From Gossypium raimondii (lineage: Eukaryota; Streptophyta; Magnoliopsida; Malvales; Malvaceae), in assembly GCF_025698545.1 (NCBI RefSeq), contig NC_068576.1, forward strand, positions 48,539,890-48,603,889: a stretch of 64,000 nt of DNA. The letters are read 5' to 3'. How positions within the stretch are numbered: position 1 is the first letter of the stretch; every line of letters begins with the position of its first letter. A program made the translations under genes and the position numbers. Below the pieces are notes generated by a model. It was not told where the DNA came from. It was given only the letters and a program-made list of their open reading frames with translations, and searched no databases. Shown here one piece after another: positions 46,627 through 57,057 of the stretch.

Positions 46627-46898
46627 TGTTAAATAAACTTAAATGAAATAGAGTTATGTTATATGAAAGGTCAAGGGTTATGAAAGGTCAAGAGTTATGT
46701 TGTTTTTTAATGGGTTTAAATTAGTAGTTTTTTTGTTTAGGAAAATGAAAGGTCAAGAGTCATTGGTTTATGGTTATTATTAGATTTTAATATTTTCAGT
46801 TTTTTGTTGTTTTAAAGGGTAGACTATAGCCTATAAATAGTTTGTAAGCTTTTGATTTTATAAGTGAGAACAATTTTATATTGAGAACATTTTCTCTG
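46627..46898 (+). repeat. 3' LTR of the young copia element
   Basis: 272 bp, same start as the 5' LTR; the outer end reads TTTTCTCTG in place of TTTTTCTACA. Confidence 0.9.
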
Positions 46899-46995
46899 AT
46901 TAAATGTAGGGTTTTTTGTAATTTCGAAGCGTGAAAGCGAAGCTTTAAAATTAGTTGAAAGGGAATTTTAGATTTTGGAAATTGTGAGGGAAAAT

Positions 46996-47142
46996 ATGGT
47001 GAAGGGAAGGAGGGATCGGATGGATCAGTTTCATAGATACCTTTCATTTTTATTTTTGCTTCTTTCTTTTTATTCTCTGATTGCTTCTCTTTGGGTGCTT
47101 GCAGGTAAGGTTACAACAATTGTTATTTTTAATCTTACATGA
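46996..47142 (+). CDS. junction ORF 1: fusion of RBP N terminus with a hydrophobic segment
   Basis: 48 codons. The start is the mutated N terminus of the CPSF6-like gene (MVKGRRDRMDQFHR). It then runs without a break into YLSFLFLLLSFYSLIASLWV, a membrane-spanning-like segment encoded by sequence upstream of the NEN gene, and ends VIFNLT. It is in the normal start-codon position behind a copied promoter and leader. The copia insertion in that leader may prevent expression. Whether it is translated is unknown. Confidence 0.35.
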   Translation: MVKGRRDRMDQFHRYLSFLFLLLSFYSLIASLWVLAGKVTTIVIFNLT

Positions 47143-47333
47143 TATGCAGTTGGTATGCAAGCAAAGGTGTGGGTATGAAGAAGAAAACCACTTACTGGAA
47201 ACAGGAATGGCTTGTGGTTATGGTTGTTGAAGGTTTCTGCAAAGAATGATTGATACCTACTCCACTGCCCTTTCTCTTTTCCCATTTTTATTTTGTTATA
47301 GCATTCACGTTAACAATATTATTATTTTATTAT

Positions 47334-48129
47334 GGGTAAACTACACCCATGGTCACTTTTGTTTACCTTAGGTTACATTTTAGTCACTTATGTTTGAAAT
47401 GTTACGTTTTTGTTACTTATGTTATCGTGTTGTATCATTTTAGTCACTGAGCTATTAATTGTCGCTAACGGTGTAACAGTAAGTTGACGTGACACGTTAA
47501 ATCATCATTTCAAACAAAAATTTTAGGGTAAATTATACAATCGATCCCCATATTTTATCATTTTGAGCAATTTAATTTTTTTATGTTCTTTAATTTTTTT
47601 TCTTTATTTTCCATTATCTTATGTTTCTCCCTTTATTTTCTTACCTTCTCCATTTCTTTTAACATATCAAGAAGTCGAATTGGCAGTGAAGAAATAAGTA
47701 GGAAGTCGAAAACTATCATTGCCTATAACCAAAACCCATAAACCCATACCAAGCTTTTTTCTTCACTGCCAATTCGACATCCTGATATGTTGAAAGAAAT
47801 GGAGAAGGTAGGAAAATAGAGGGAGAAGCAGAAGAGAATGAAAAATAATGAAAAAAAAAAGGTTAAAAGAACATAAAAGAAAAAAATTAAATTGCTCAAA
47901 ATGAAAAAAATATAGGGACCAATTGTATAATTTAACCTAATTTTTTTGTTTGAAATGATGATTTAATGCGCCACATTAGCTTACTGTTATACCGTTAACG
48001 ACAATTAATGGCTCAATGACTAAAATGTTACAACACGATAACATAAGTGACTAAAACGTAACATTTCAAACATAAGTGACTAAAACATAACATGAAGTAA
48101 ACAAAAGTGACCATGGGTGTAATTTACCC
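47334..48129. mobile_element. fold-back MITE of the Mutator superfamily, TSD TTTTATTAT
   Basis: 796 bp, starting GGGTAAACTACACCCATGG and ending as its reverse complement (GGGTGTAATTTACCC). The arms are inverted repeats of roughly 350 bp each with a short centre, itself partly palindromic (GTCGAATTGGCAGTGAAG and its complement). It is flanked by a perfect 9-bp duplication (47325-47333, 48130-48138), which points to a MULE-type transposase. Unit 2 of the tandem array has the empty site (near 52460). No coding capacity. Confidence 0.93.
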
Positions 48130-48493
48130 TTTTATTATTTATGTGTTGATAAAAAAACATAATACTTATTTAACCCTCAAATTTTATAAAAAATTTATTT
48201 TATAAAAAATTATTTTATTCCTTCATTTTATTTTATTGTCCCTTTTAACTTTTGAATTTATTTTTGTTGCTGATGTGGATATTACATAAGGAATTAATTT
48301 TTAAAAAATTTAAAATATTAACTTTTTTTTTATCTATTTTAAATAATTTGACAAAAAAATATAAATTTAATAATTAAAAAACAAAAAATTAAATAAAGTA
48401 CTAAACTGATATTTTGATAAAGTCGGAGGTATGCCATTATATAAAAAAGATAGAACTATTTTGATATTGTAGGGATGTGATGGTGAATGGTCA

Positions 48494-48502
48494 TATATAA
48501 AG
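48494..48502 (+). promoter_or_regulatory. putative TATA box of NEN copy B
   Basis: TATATAAAG 183 bp upstream of the start codon at 48677; the identical site precedes copy C. The MITE ends 365 bp upstream. Confidence 0.5.
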
Positions 48503-48676
48503 CATTAATGGAGTCGAAAAGGAAACCCAGCTGATGAAGTAACCCGGAAAATCCTTTTCCTTCCTATAAAGTGTCGGTTGATTCATGCAATTGGCGCCTT
48601 CATCATCTCATTTCTCTTATCTCCATTCTTTCAAGTCTAAAAGAAGAAAAACAAAACACTTGTTTTCTCTTCTGAA

Positions 48677-50334
48677 ATGGATCCGACACCGACGTCCGAT
48701 AACCGACCTGAAATCTGTTTTTTCGATTTGGAGACCACCGTCCCTCAGCGGCGCGGCCAAGGCTACTCCATTCTCGAATTTGGTGCCATTTTAGTTTGCC
48801 CCAAGAGGCTCCTTGAGCTCCACAGCTACTCCTCTCTGGTCCGACCCGACGACCTCTCTCTTATTTCCCCTGCCTCTGCGCGCTGCAACGGTATCACTCG
48901 AGAAGCCGTCATTTCGGCACCTTCCTTTTCTGAAATCGCCGACGAAGTTCACGACCTTCTCCATGGTCCGCATCTCACACTCAAATTTCCTTCTTTTTTT
49001 GTTTTCCTTCTGGTTTTAAGTATATGAAGTTTTTTAAATGAATTTTGCAGGAAGGGTTTGGGCGGGTCATAATATAGTGAGGTTTGATTGCGTGAGAATA
49101 AGGGAGGCGTTCGAGAAGATTGGTAGGGCGGCGCCGGAGCCTAAGGGAATTATCGATTCATTGGCGTTGTTGACTCAAAGATTCGGAAGGAGAGCCGGTA
49201 ATATGAAGGTATTTTTATTTCTTATAAAAACTTCAGCCTTTTTTCTATTTTTATAAAAACCTTAGCCATCTTTTATCAACCTTATGTATACATATCATCC
49301 ATACACATATGGTCGTTAGAAATTTATAATCATTGTGTGAAGCATTTAAACATTAAAATATCAAGAAAACATCAGACTGCCAGATTTATCCAGTTGAGCT
49401 GGGGATCGGAAGTCCGACCGATTTGATTTTTTTTTTCCTAATTCCAACATATTGCAAGTTTTGGCACTTGATATGGAGTTTTGTTTAATGTTACTTAAAT
49501 GCAGATGGCAACTCTTGCCAATTATTTCGGGATTGGAGTGCAGTCACACAGGCAAGTCTTTAATGAATATATAAACTCTTTTCACCTTGGATGAGAGTGG
49601 GAATTTTTTGTTTCACTGAAATAAACATCCTGCTATATGATCATTCAGGAGCTTGGATGATGTTCGCATGAACCTCGAAGTTGTCAAGTATTGTGCAACC
49701 GTTTTGTTCCTGGTATGGTACTAGTTTTTGAGTGGCAAATGTTGTAACACTGTGTTGTTTTCAACGATGTGCCTTTGGCATCACAAAATTTAAGCACCAT
49801 ATTTCACTTGCCTCAACTTGGGAAATGTTAGATCAGACATTTTTTTCAGTGACAATGCTTCTGTGAGTTTATGCAAGATTCTGAATGCTTGTGACAATGC
49901 TGCCAAAAGAATTTTCGAAGACTGCGAAAGCAGTTCCGAGTGGAAGCCTATCATGGGTATAAATTATCGTTACATCAACAATCCGACCGTGAGACTGCAG
50001 TAAGTTTTTCCTACTTTAAATGTTATGTTTCAGATAGTTTAAAGACATGGACTTGAATCTTGTAACTATTTCATTGATTCTTTGATTTGTTTCTGGCAGC
50101 ATACCGACTGTAGTCAACGGCAATATCGCTCGCTATGCTGCTGAGATTCATCAGAAGGATAGCTCCGGTACTGTGCAAAAGCTCGTATTCAGCAAATTTG
50201 ATGCTGCAGAGCTTGGTAACTTAATCAGAGGTGGGATCTTTGTGGATGCATTCTTCAGCTTGGATACTTATGATTATCTGCAGAATGCAGGCATCAGATT
50301 GGTGGCCAAAAAATTGGTTATACATTCAGATTAG
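48677..50334 (+). CDS. NEN: NEN-type DEDDh exonuclease, copy B, internally deleted
   Basis: Exons 1-4 are present: 48677-48965, 49051-49208, 49505-49551 and 49649-49712; their coding sequence appears identical to copy C. Copy B then lacks 601 bp covering the end of intron 4 and most of exon 5 (junction at 49841-49855). If splicing uses the TTTTTTTCAG created at the junction, the next codon is TGA, giving 186 residues: the complete exonuclease domain without the C-terminal half. The rest of exon 5 (to 49999) and exon 6 (50100-50334) persist without a role in that frame. The protein keeps FFDLETT (Exo I), AGHNIVRFD (Exo II) and HRSLDDVR (Exo III). Either a truncated but catalytically plausible exonuclease or an early pseudogene. 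Confidence 0.8.
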
Positions 50335-51084
50335 GGGTGATTGATCCATTTCAGATTGTTTCCAGATATGTAATAGCACTGTTTATGCTAAATCTGACTC
50401 ATAGATATGAGTTGATTTCTCTCATTCATAGCTTCAGAATGACATAGGGCACTGATAAAAAAAAGATTGATATTGTAAATTTATGATACTGTAATGATTG
50501 AATAATTATTGCTAATAATTGAATAATTTCATTTTTTTATGTACTTCTTTCATATGTGTCGAGCATCACAATTCTTATTTTTTGTTTTTTTTTTATACAA
50601 TATCTAAAATTACCTATAGCTTCTCCTCATCCCTTAAATAAGAGGGTAATATATTTCAACGACTCAAACCTACATATTCGTATTGATGCTAATTGAACTA
50701 AGACTCAATCGAAAATGATTTTATTTTTATACATTGGATATTTCGTGCAAATAAATAAACTTGTTACGGTCTAATCATTTATGTATCTTTATTATTTTTA
50801 AAAATTATCTAAACGTTCTAATTGTGTTTACTTAATGTTTTTAAGACATTCAGTATAAAGTTAAATTTTTGTCAAAATACTCAAATAAAAGCTAAATCTT
50901 TAATTCTCGCTTCTTTTATCTTTTAACAAATTAACCTAACTTAGATTATTATGTTTTAGATTTTCTAGGAACATCCTTAAGTTTATTTTAGTATTTTAAT
51001 AAAAATGGGTTAAATTTAATTCATTAGAAAATAAAAAGCATTCAAAAGGTTTTTTGAAAACACACTTGAAAATTACGTGGATAA

Positions 51085-51132
51085 TATATATTATATTATA
51101 TTATATTATATTATATTATATTATATTATATC
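51085..51132. repeat. (TTATA)8 microsatellite, unit 1
   Basis: Eight perfect TTATA units; the matching tract in unit 2 has the same number. Confidence 0.9.
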
Positions 51133-51419
51133 ATATACGATAAATAGTGACTTCACAGCAACATATTAAATATTTAACAGTTTAATGATTTAAATAAAAT
51201 TTTTAAATAATTTAATAATTATTTTATATCTTTTTAAATAATTTAACAATTATTTTATAATTTTAAACAAACCGTAAATTTCGTAATAGTTACATGTAGT
51301 TTACCCTTTTCTTAATACCATGTTCATTCTTTAAAACTAAAATATTATAATTATTAAAAAACCAAAAAAGAATTATAACAAATATTTTTAATTTTTTAAA
51401 TAATACTAAATTAGAGAGT

Positions 51420-52175
51420 CAAATATCCGCGAAGGACCCAAACAGATGTCTTCAGCAATTATCAGTTTAGGCTTAGGGCTAGAAAAAGCCCATGATATGG
51501 TGGACAGGCCCCGTTTGCTTTTACGAAAGAAAATTTAAAAGCCTTTGTTTGATTAATCTCGTCATCTTCGACGCCGTTTCTCAGCGAACCACCAGAAACA
51601 TCCAGTATTGTTGTTGCTGGCTGAAGGGCCTTAAACAAAGGTGTGTTTCGATTTCGGCAAGGTTGGGGGCTTTTCCTTTTCTTGTTGGATTTGGATTTAC
51701 TGTGGGTTTTAGCTCTTATTAATCACCATCTTCCTCTCTGTATCTCCTGGTGAGTTGATATTCTTTTTCTCTGTAATCAAATTCATTAATTTCTTAGTTA
51801 GAGTTGAACCTTCAGTATTGATTTTCTGGTGGTTTGCGCTCTTCCTCGGCGGCGCACGTTCCTTTTCCACTGCTTTTGGAAAAGCAGAATACCATCGGCT
51901 TTCAGGATTAGGGTTGGCGTCTTTCTCTCCCGTTTCTTCCACTTCAATCCCCTGGTAAGGTCACTTAGTCCTCAAATTCGTTCTCTAGTTTCAATTAATT
52001 TCAGTTTTCATCTTGTTAAATGTAGGGGTTTTTTTTGTTTTTTTTGTAATTCCAGGAAGCAGGAAAGCGCGAAGCTTTAAAATTAGTTGAAAGGGAATTT
52101 TAGATTTTGGAAATTGTGAGGGGAAAATATGGCTGAAGGGAAGGGAGGGGATCAGATGGATCATTTTCATAGATA
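51420..52175 (+). pseudogene. truncated leader and first codons of the CPSF6-like gene, copy 2
   Basis: Same extent as copy 1, without the copia insertion. The promoter-like region, site II-like AGCCCA (51487-51492) and candidate leader splice sites are kept. Homology to the real gene ends after FHR. Confidence 0.85.
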
Positions 52176-52278
52176 CCTTTCATTTTTATTTTTGCTTCTT
52201 TCTTTTTATTCTCTGATTGCTTCTCTTTGGGTGCTTGCAGGTAAGGTTACAACAGCTGTTATTTTTAATCTTACATGA
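52129..52278 (+). CDS. junction ORF 2: fusion of RBP N terminus with a hydrophobic segment
   Basis: 49 codons beginning MAEGKGGDQMDHFHR, then the same hydrophobic part as junction ORF 1 (YLSFLFLLLSFYSLIASLWV) and ending AVIFNLT. It has an uninterrupted copied leader, so it is the better candidate for expression of the two. Coding status is unproven; the frame stayed open in both copies despite indels near the start of copy 1. Confidence 0.4.
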   Translation: MAEGKGGDQMDHFHRYLSFLFLLLSFYSLIASLWVLAGKVTTAVIFNLT

Positions 52279-52824
52279 TATGAAGTTGGTATGCAAGCAG
52301 AGGTGTGGGTATGAAGAAGAAAACCACTTACTGGAAACAGGAATGGCTTGTGGTTATGGTTGTTGAAGGTTTCTGCAAAGAATGATTGATACCTACTCCA
52401 CTGCCCTTTCTCTTTTCCCATTTTTATTTTATTATAGCATTCACGTTAACAATATTATTATTTTATTATTTATGTGTTCTTGATAAAAAACATAATACTT
52501 ATTTAACCCTCGAATTTTATAAAAAAAATTTATTTTATAAAAAAATTATTTTATTCCTTCATTTTATTTTATTGTCCTTTTAACTTTTGAATTTATTTTT
52601 GTTGCTGATGTGGATATTACATAAGGAATTAATTTTAAAAAATTTAAAATATTAACTTTTTTTATCTATTTTAAATAATTTGACAAAAAATATAAATTTA
52701 ATAATTAAAAAACCAAAAATTAAATAAAGTACTAAACTGATATTTTGATAAAGTCGGAGGTATGCCATTATATAAAAAAGATAGAACTATTTTGATATTG
52801 TAGGGATGTGATGGTGAATGGTCA

Positions 52825-52833
52825 TATATAAAG
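52825..52833 (+). promoter_or_regulatory. putative TATA box of NEN copy C
   Basis: TATATAAAG 183 bp upstream of the start codon at 53008. Confidence 0.5.
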
Positions 52834-53007
52834 CATTAATGGAGTCGAAAAGGAAACCCAGCTGATGAAGTAACCCGGAAAATCCTTTTCCTTCCTATAA
52901 AGTGTCGGTTGATTCATGCAATTGGCGCCTTCATCATCTCATTTCTCTTATCTCCATTCTTTCAAGTCTAAAAGAAGAAAAACAAAACACTTGTTTTCTC
53001 TTCTGAA

Positions 53008-55261
53008 ATGGATCCGACACCGACGTCCGATAACCGACCTGAAATCTGTTTTTTCGATTTGGAGACCACCGTCCCTCAGCGGCGCGGCCAAGGCTACTCC
53101 ATTCTCGAATTTGGTGCCATTTTAGTTTGCCCCAAGAGGCTCCTTGAGCTCCACAGCTACTCCTCTCTGGTCCGACCCGACGACCTCTCTCTTATTTCCC
53201 CTGCCTCTGCGCGCTGCAACGGTATCACTCGAGAAGCCGTCATTTCGGCACCTTCCTTTTCTGAAATCGCCGACGAAGTTCACGACCTTCTCCATGGTCC
53301 GCATCTCACACTCAAATTTCCTTCTTTTTTTGTTTTCCTTCTGGTTTTAAGTATATGAAGTTTTTTAAATGAATTTTGCAGGAAGGGTTTGGGCGGGTCA
53401 TAATATAGTGAGGTTTGATTGCGTGAGAATAAGGGAGGCGTTCGAGAAGATTGGTAGGGCGGCGCCGGAGCCTAAGGGAATTATCGATTCATTGGCGTTG
53501 TTGACTCAAAGATTCGGAAGGAGAGCCGGTAATATGAAGGTATTTTTATTTCTTATAAAACTTCAGCCTTTTTCTATTTTTATAAAAACCTTAGCCATCT
53601 TTTATCAACCTTATGTATACATATCATCCATACACATATGGTCGTTAGAAATTTATAATCATTGTGTGAAGCATTTAAACATTAAAATATCAAGAAAACA
53701 TCAGACTGCCAGATTTATCCAGTTGAGCTGGGGATCGGAAGTCCGACCGATTTGATTTTTTTCCTAATTCCAACATATTGCAAGTTTTGGCACTTGATAT
53801 GGAGTTTTGTTTAATGTTACTTAAATGCAGATGGCAACTCTTGCCAATTATTTCGGGATTGGAGTGCAGTCACACAGGCAAGTCTTTAATGAATATATAA
53901 ACTCTTTTCACCTTGGATGAGAGTGGGAATTTTTTGTTTCACTGAAATAAACATCCTGCTATATGATCATTCAGGAGCTTGGATGATGTTCGCATGAACC
54001 TCGAAGTTGTCAAGTATTGTGCAACCGTTTTGTTCCTGGTATGGTACTAGTTTTTGAGTGGCAAATGTTGTAACACTGTGTTGTTTTCAACGATGTGCCT
54101 TTGGCATCACAAAATTTAAGCACCATATTTCACTTGCCTCAACTTGGGAAATGTTAGATCAGACATTTTTTTTACTAAAGCCTTATATTTATCTTCAGGA
54201 ATCAAGTCTCCCGGATATACTCACATGGAACCCGCAGGGTTCCCCGATATCACCTAGTAGTGATGATGGCAAGTCATCTCCCGAGCAACCTAGTCCAAAC
54301 ATGCACACCCTTTCTTCAAGTCCAACTTCAGAAAATGTTCCAAATCTATCTCTGGCAGGTGTAGGAAATAGTGAACACCATCCTAGAATATCTCTTCTGA
54401 CTCATCACATAGGAGGGGCAAATGCTGATGTGTCTAATCCGGTTCAACCGGATCCTTTCAACATGAGTCTACTCAGAAACAAAATAGAAACCGAGGCCCT
54501 TCAATCAGATGTCACCATGGAAGAAAAAACTGAGCAAGAGTCTCAGGACATAGATATTGCTGAAGGTAGCAGTAGTTATGCAGGGTTCTTAGCACTTGAT
54601 GAAGTTTCTCTTAATTCTATTAATGCATCTCTGGTCCCATATTACCGTGGCACCCAACGAATAAAACTGTTGCACGAGAATGTTGGTCTGCAACTCTTTT
54701 GTCCTTGTTTGAGAGTGCGGTTTGGAGTCGATGGGAAGTTTCTTGATCAAGGTGGCTGGCCACGTTTGAGCTTCGTAGTTGATGCTTCTCTGAGTTTATG
54801 CAAGATTCTGAATGCTTGTGACAATGCTGCCAAAAGAATTTTCGAAGATTGCGAAAGCAGTTCCGAGTGGAAGCCTATCATGGGTATAAATTATCGTTAC
54901 ATCAACAATCCGACCGTGAGACTGCAGTAAGTTTTTCCTACTTTAAATGTTATGTTTCAGATAGTTTAAAGACATGGACTTGAATCTTGTAATTATTTCA
55001 TTGATTCTTTGATTTGTTTCTGGCAGCATACCGACTGTAGTCAACGGCAATATCGCTCGCTATGCTGCTGAGATTCATCAGAAGGATAGCTCCGGTACTG
55101 TGCAAAAGCTCGTATTCAGCAAATTTGATGCTGCAGAGCTTGGTAACTTAATCAGAGGTGGGATCTTTGTGGATGCATTCTTCAGCTTGGATACTTATGA
55201 TTATCTGCAGAATGCGGGCATCAGATTGGTGGCCAAAAAATTGGTTATACATTCAAATTAG
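53008..55261 (+). CDS. NEN: NEN-type DEDDh exonuclease, copy C, intact
   Basis: Six exons: 53008-53296, 53382-53539, 53831-53877, 53975-54038, 54199-54926, 55027-55261. Joined they give 1521 nt with the frame kept at every junction, 506 aa. Arabidopsis NEN proteins are 3'-5' exonuclease-fold enzymes controlled by NAC45/NAC86 that degrade DNA during sieve-element enucleation. The DEDDh motifs are FFDLETTVPQ (Exo I, residues 15-24), AGHNIVRFDCVRI (Exo II, about 101-113) and HRSLDDVRMN (Exo III, about 163-172). The C-terminal half has an S/P-rich linker and a second conserved region (LCPCLRVRFGVDG-like, GWPRLSFVVDAS, INNPTVRLHIPTVVNG). Intron 3 has a GC donor (AG/GCAAGT). All other introns are GT-AG. 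The only intact NEN gene in the window. Confidence 0.93.
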
Positions 55262-56008
55262 GGTGATTGATCCATTTCAGATTGTTTCCAGATATGTAAT
55301 AGCACTGTTTATGCTAAATCTGACTCATAGATATGAGTTGATTTCTCTCATTCATAGCTTCAGAATGACATAGGGCACTGATAAAAAAAAGATTGATATT
55401 GTAAATTTATGATACTGTAATAATTGAATAATTATTGCTAATAATTGAATAATTTCATTTTTTTTATGTACTTCTTTCATATGTGTCGAGCATCACAATT
55501 CTTATTTTTGTTTTTTTTTATACAATATCTAAAATTACCTATAGCTTCTTCTCATCCCTTAAATAAGAGAGTAATACATTTCAACGCACTCAAACTTACA
55601 TATTCGTATTGATGCTAATTGAACTAAGACTCAATCAAAAATAATTTTATTTTTATACATTGGATATTTCGTGCAAATAAATAAACTTGTTACGGTCTAA
55701 TCATTTATGTATCTTTATTATTTTTAAAAATTGTCTAAACGTTCTAATTGTGTTTACTTAATGTTTTTAAGATATTCAGTATAAAGTTAAATTTTGTCAA
55801 AATACTCAAATAAAAGCTAAATCTTTAATTCTCTCGCGTTTCTTTTATCTTTTAACAAATTAACCTAACTTAGATTATTATGTTTTAGATTTTTCTAGGA
55901 ACATCCTTAAGTTCATTTTAGTATTTTAATAAAAATGGGTTAAATTTAATTCATTAGAAAATAAAAAGCATTCAAAAGGTTTTTTGAAAACACACTTGAA
56001 AATTACGT

Positions 56009-56062
56009 GGATAATATATATTATATTATATTATATTATATTATATTATATTATATTATATC
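56009..56062. repeat. (TTATA)8 microsatellite, unit 2
   Basis: Copy of the microsatellite at 51085-51132, also eight units. Confidence 0.9.
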
Positions 56063-56339
56063 ATATACGATAAATAGTGACTTCACAGCAACATATTAAA
56101 TATTTAACAGTTTAATGATTTAAATAAAAATTTTAAATAATTTAATAATTATTTTATATCTTTTTTTAAATAATTTAACAATTATTTTATAATTTTTAAA
56201 CAAACCGTAAATTTCGTAATAGTTACATGTAGTTTACCCTTTTCTTGATACCATGTTCATTCTTTAAAAACTAAAAAATATTATAATTATTAAAAAACAA
56301 AAAAAGAATTATAACAAATATTTTTAATTTTTTAAATAA

Positions 56340-57057
56340 TACTAAATTAGAGAGTCAAATATCCGCGAAGGACCCAAACAGATGTCTTCAGCAATTATCA
56401 GTTTAGGCTTAGGGCTAGAAAAAGCCCATGATATGGTGGACAGGCCCCGTTTGCTTTTACGAAAGAAAATTTAAAAGCCTTTGTTTGATTAATCTCATCA
56501 TCTTCGACGCCGTTTCTCCGCGAACCACCAGAAACATCCAGTATTGTTGTTGCTTGCTGAAAGGCCTTAAACAAAGGTGTGTTTTGATTTCGGCAAGTTT
56601 GGGGGCTTTTCCTTTTCTTGTTGGATTTGGATTTACTGTGGGTTTTAGCTCTTATTAATCACCATCTTCCTCTCTGTATCTCCTGGTGAGTTGATATTCT
56701 TTTTCTCTGTAATCAAATTCATTAATTTCTTAGTTAGAGTTGAACCTTCAGTATTGATTTTCTGGTGGTTTACGCTCTTCCTCGGCGGCGCACGTTCCTT
56801 TTCCACCGCTTCTGGAAAAGCATAATACCATCGGCTTTCAGGATTAGGGTTGGCGTCTTTCTCTCCCGTTTCTCTCACTTCAATCCCCTGGTAAGGTTAC
56901 TTAGTCCTCGAATTCGTTCTCTAGTTTCAATTAATTTCAGTTTTCATCTTGTTAAATGTAGGGGGTTCTTTTTGTAATTTCCAGGAAGCAGGAAAGCGCG
57001 AAGCTTTAAAATTAGTTGAAAGGGAATTTTAGATTTTGGAAATTGTGTGGGGAAAAT
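56340..57057 (+). promoter_or_regulatory. promoter and 5' leader of the CPSF6-like gene
   Basis: Third copy of the tandem-unit start, here joined to the real gene. It holds AGCCCA (56423-56428, site II core on the other strand), a CT-rich tract, and candidate leader introns: donor CTG/GTGAGT at 56686 and donor CTG/GTAAGG at 56891 with acceptor TTTCCAG at 56984. The leader intron assignment is inferred from splice consensus. Confidence 0.6.

Larger units (their letters stand above)
42264..46898 (+). mobile_element. young Ty1/copia retrotransposon, near-identical LTRs
   Basis: 4635 bp. The LTRs (42264-42536 and 46627-46898) differ by two A/G changes plus a few bases at the outer right end. Flanks are GTTAA (42259-42263) and ATTAA (46899-46903), a 5-bp duplication with one mismatch. 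The empty sites in units 2 and 3 (near 52015 and 56950) show the same target. A primer-binding site TGGTATCAAGC follows the 5' LTR, and a purine tract ACAGGGGAG precedes the 3' LTR. It holds one gag-pol frame with stop codons and no frameshift. Confidence 0.93.
41680..47040 (+). pseudogene. truncated leader and first codons of the CPSF6-like gene, copy 1
   Basis: Matches the promoter and 5' leader of the gene at 57058 up to FHR, about codon 18 of its reading frame, where the homology stops. It includes the site II-like AGCCCA at 41750. The copia element lies in the part that corresponds to a leader intron. The start region has small deletions relative to copies 2 and 3, yet the frame from the ATG at 46996 stays open. 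Confidence 0.85.
41660..51404 (+). repeat. tandem unit 1 (RBP leader + NEN), enlarged by insertions
   Basis: The same sequence starts at 41660, 51405 and 56340 (anchor GATGTCTTCAGCAATTATC at 41708, 51445, 56381). Unit 1 spans about 9.74 kb. Subtracting the copia element with its duplication (4640 bp) and the MITE with its duplication (805 bp) and adding back the 601-bp deletion in NEN gives about 4.9 kb, the length of unit 2. Contents: RNA-binding-protein leader copy, junction ORF, NEN copy B, AT-rich spacer. Confidence 0.93.
51405..56339 (+). repeat. tandem unit 2 (RBP leader + NEN)
   Basis: 4935 bp, without the copia and MITE insertions found in unit 1. Very close to unit 1 in sequence, with exons 1-4 of NEN apparently identical. 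Most differences are single-base length changes in homopolymers. Confidence 0.93.

Noticed and set aside
47070..47285. 71-codon minus-strand frame, repeated at 52206-52421
   Set aside because: Near-identical because of the tandem duplication; no codon-level evidence of selection and no domain.
47334..48129. Reading the large hairpin as a microRNA precursor or CRISPR-like array
   Set aside because: The 9-bp target duplication, terminal repeats and paralogous empty site show a transposable element; there are no spaced short repeats.
51492..51958. Open frames on both strands in the tandem leader, repeated at 56428-56977
   Set aside because: They lie in the promoter and leader of the CPSF6-like gene; they are conserved only because the DNA was duplicated recently.
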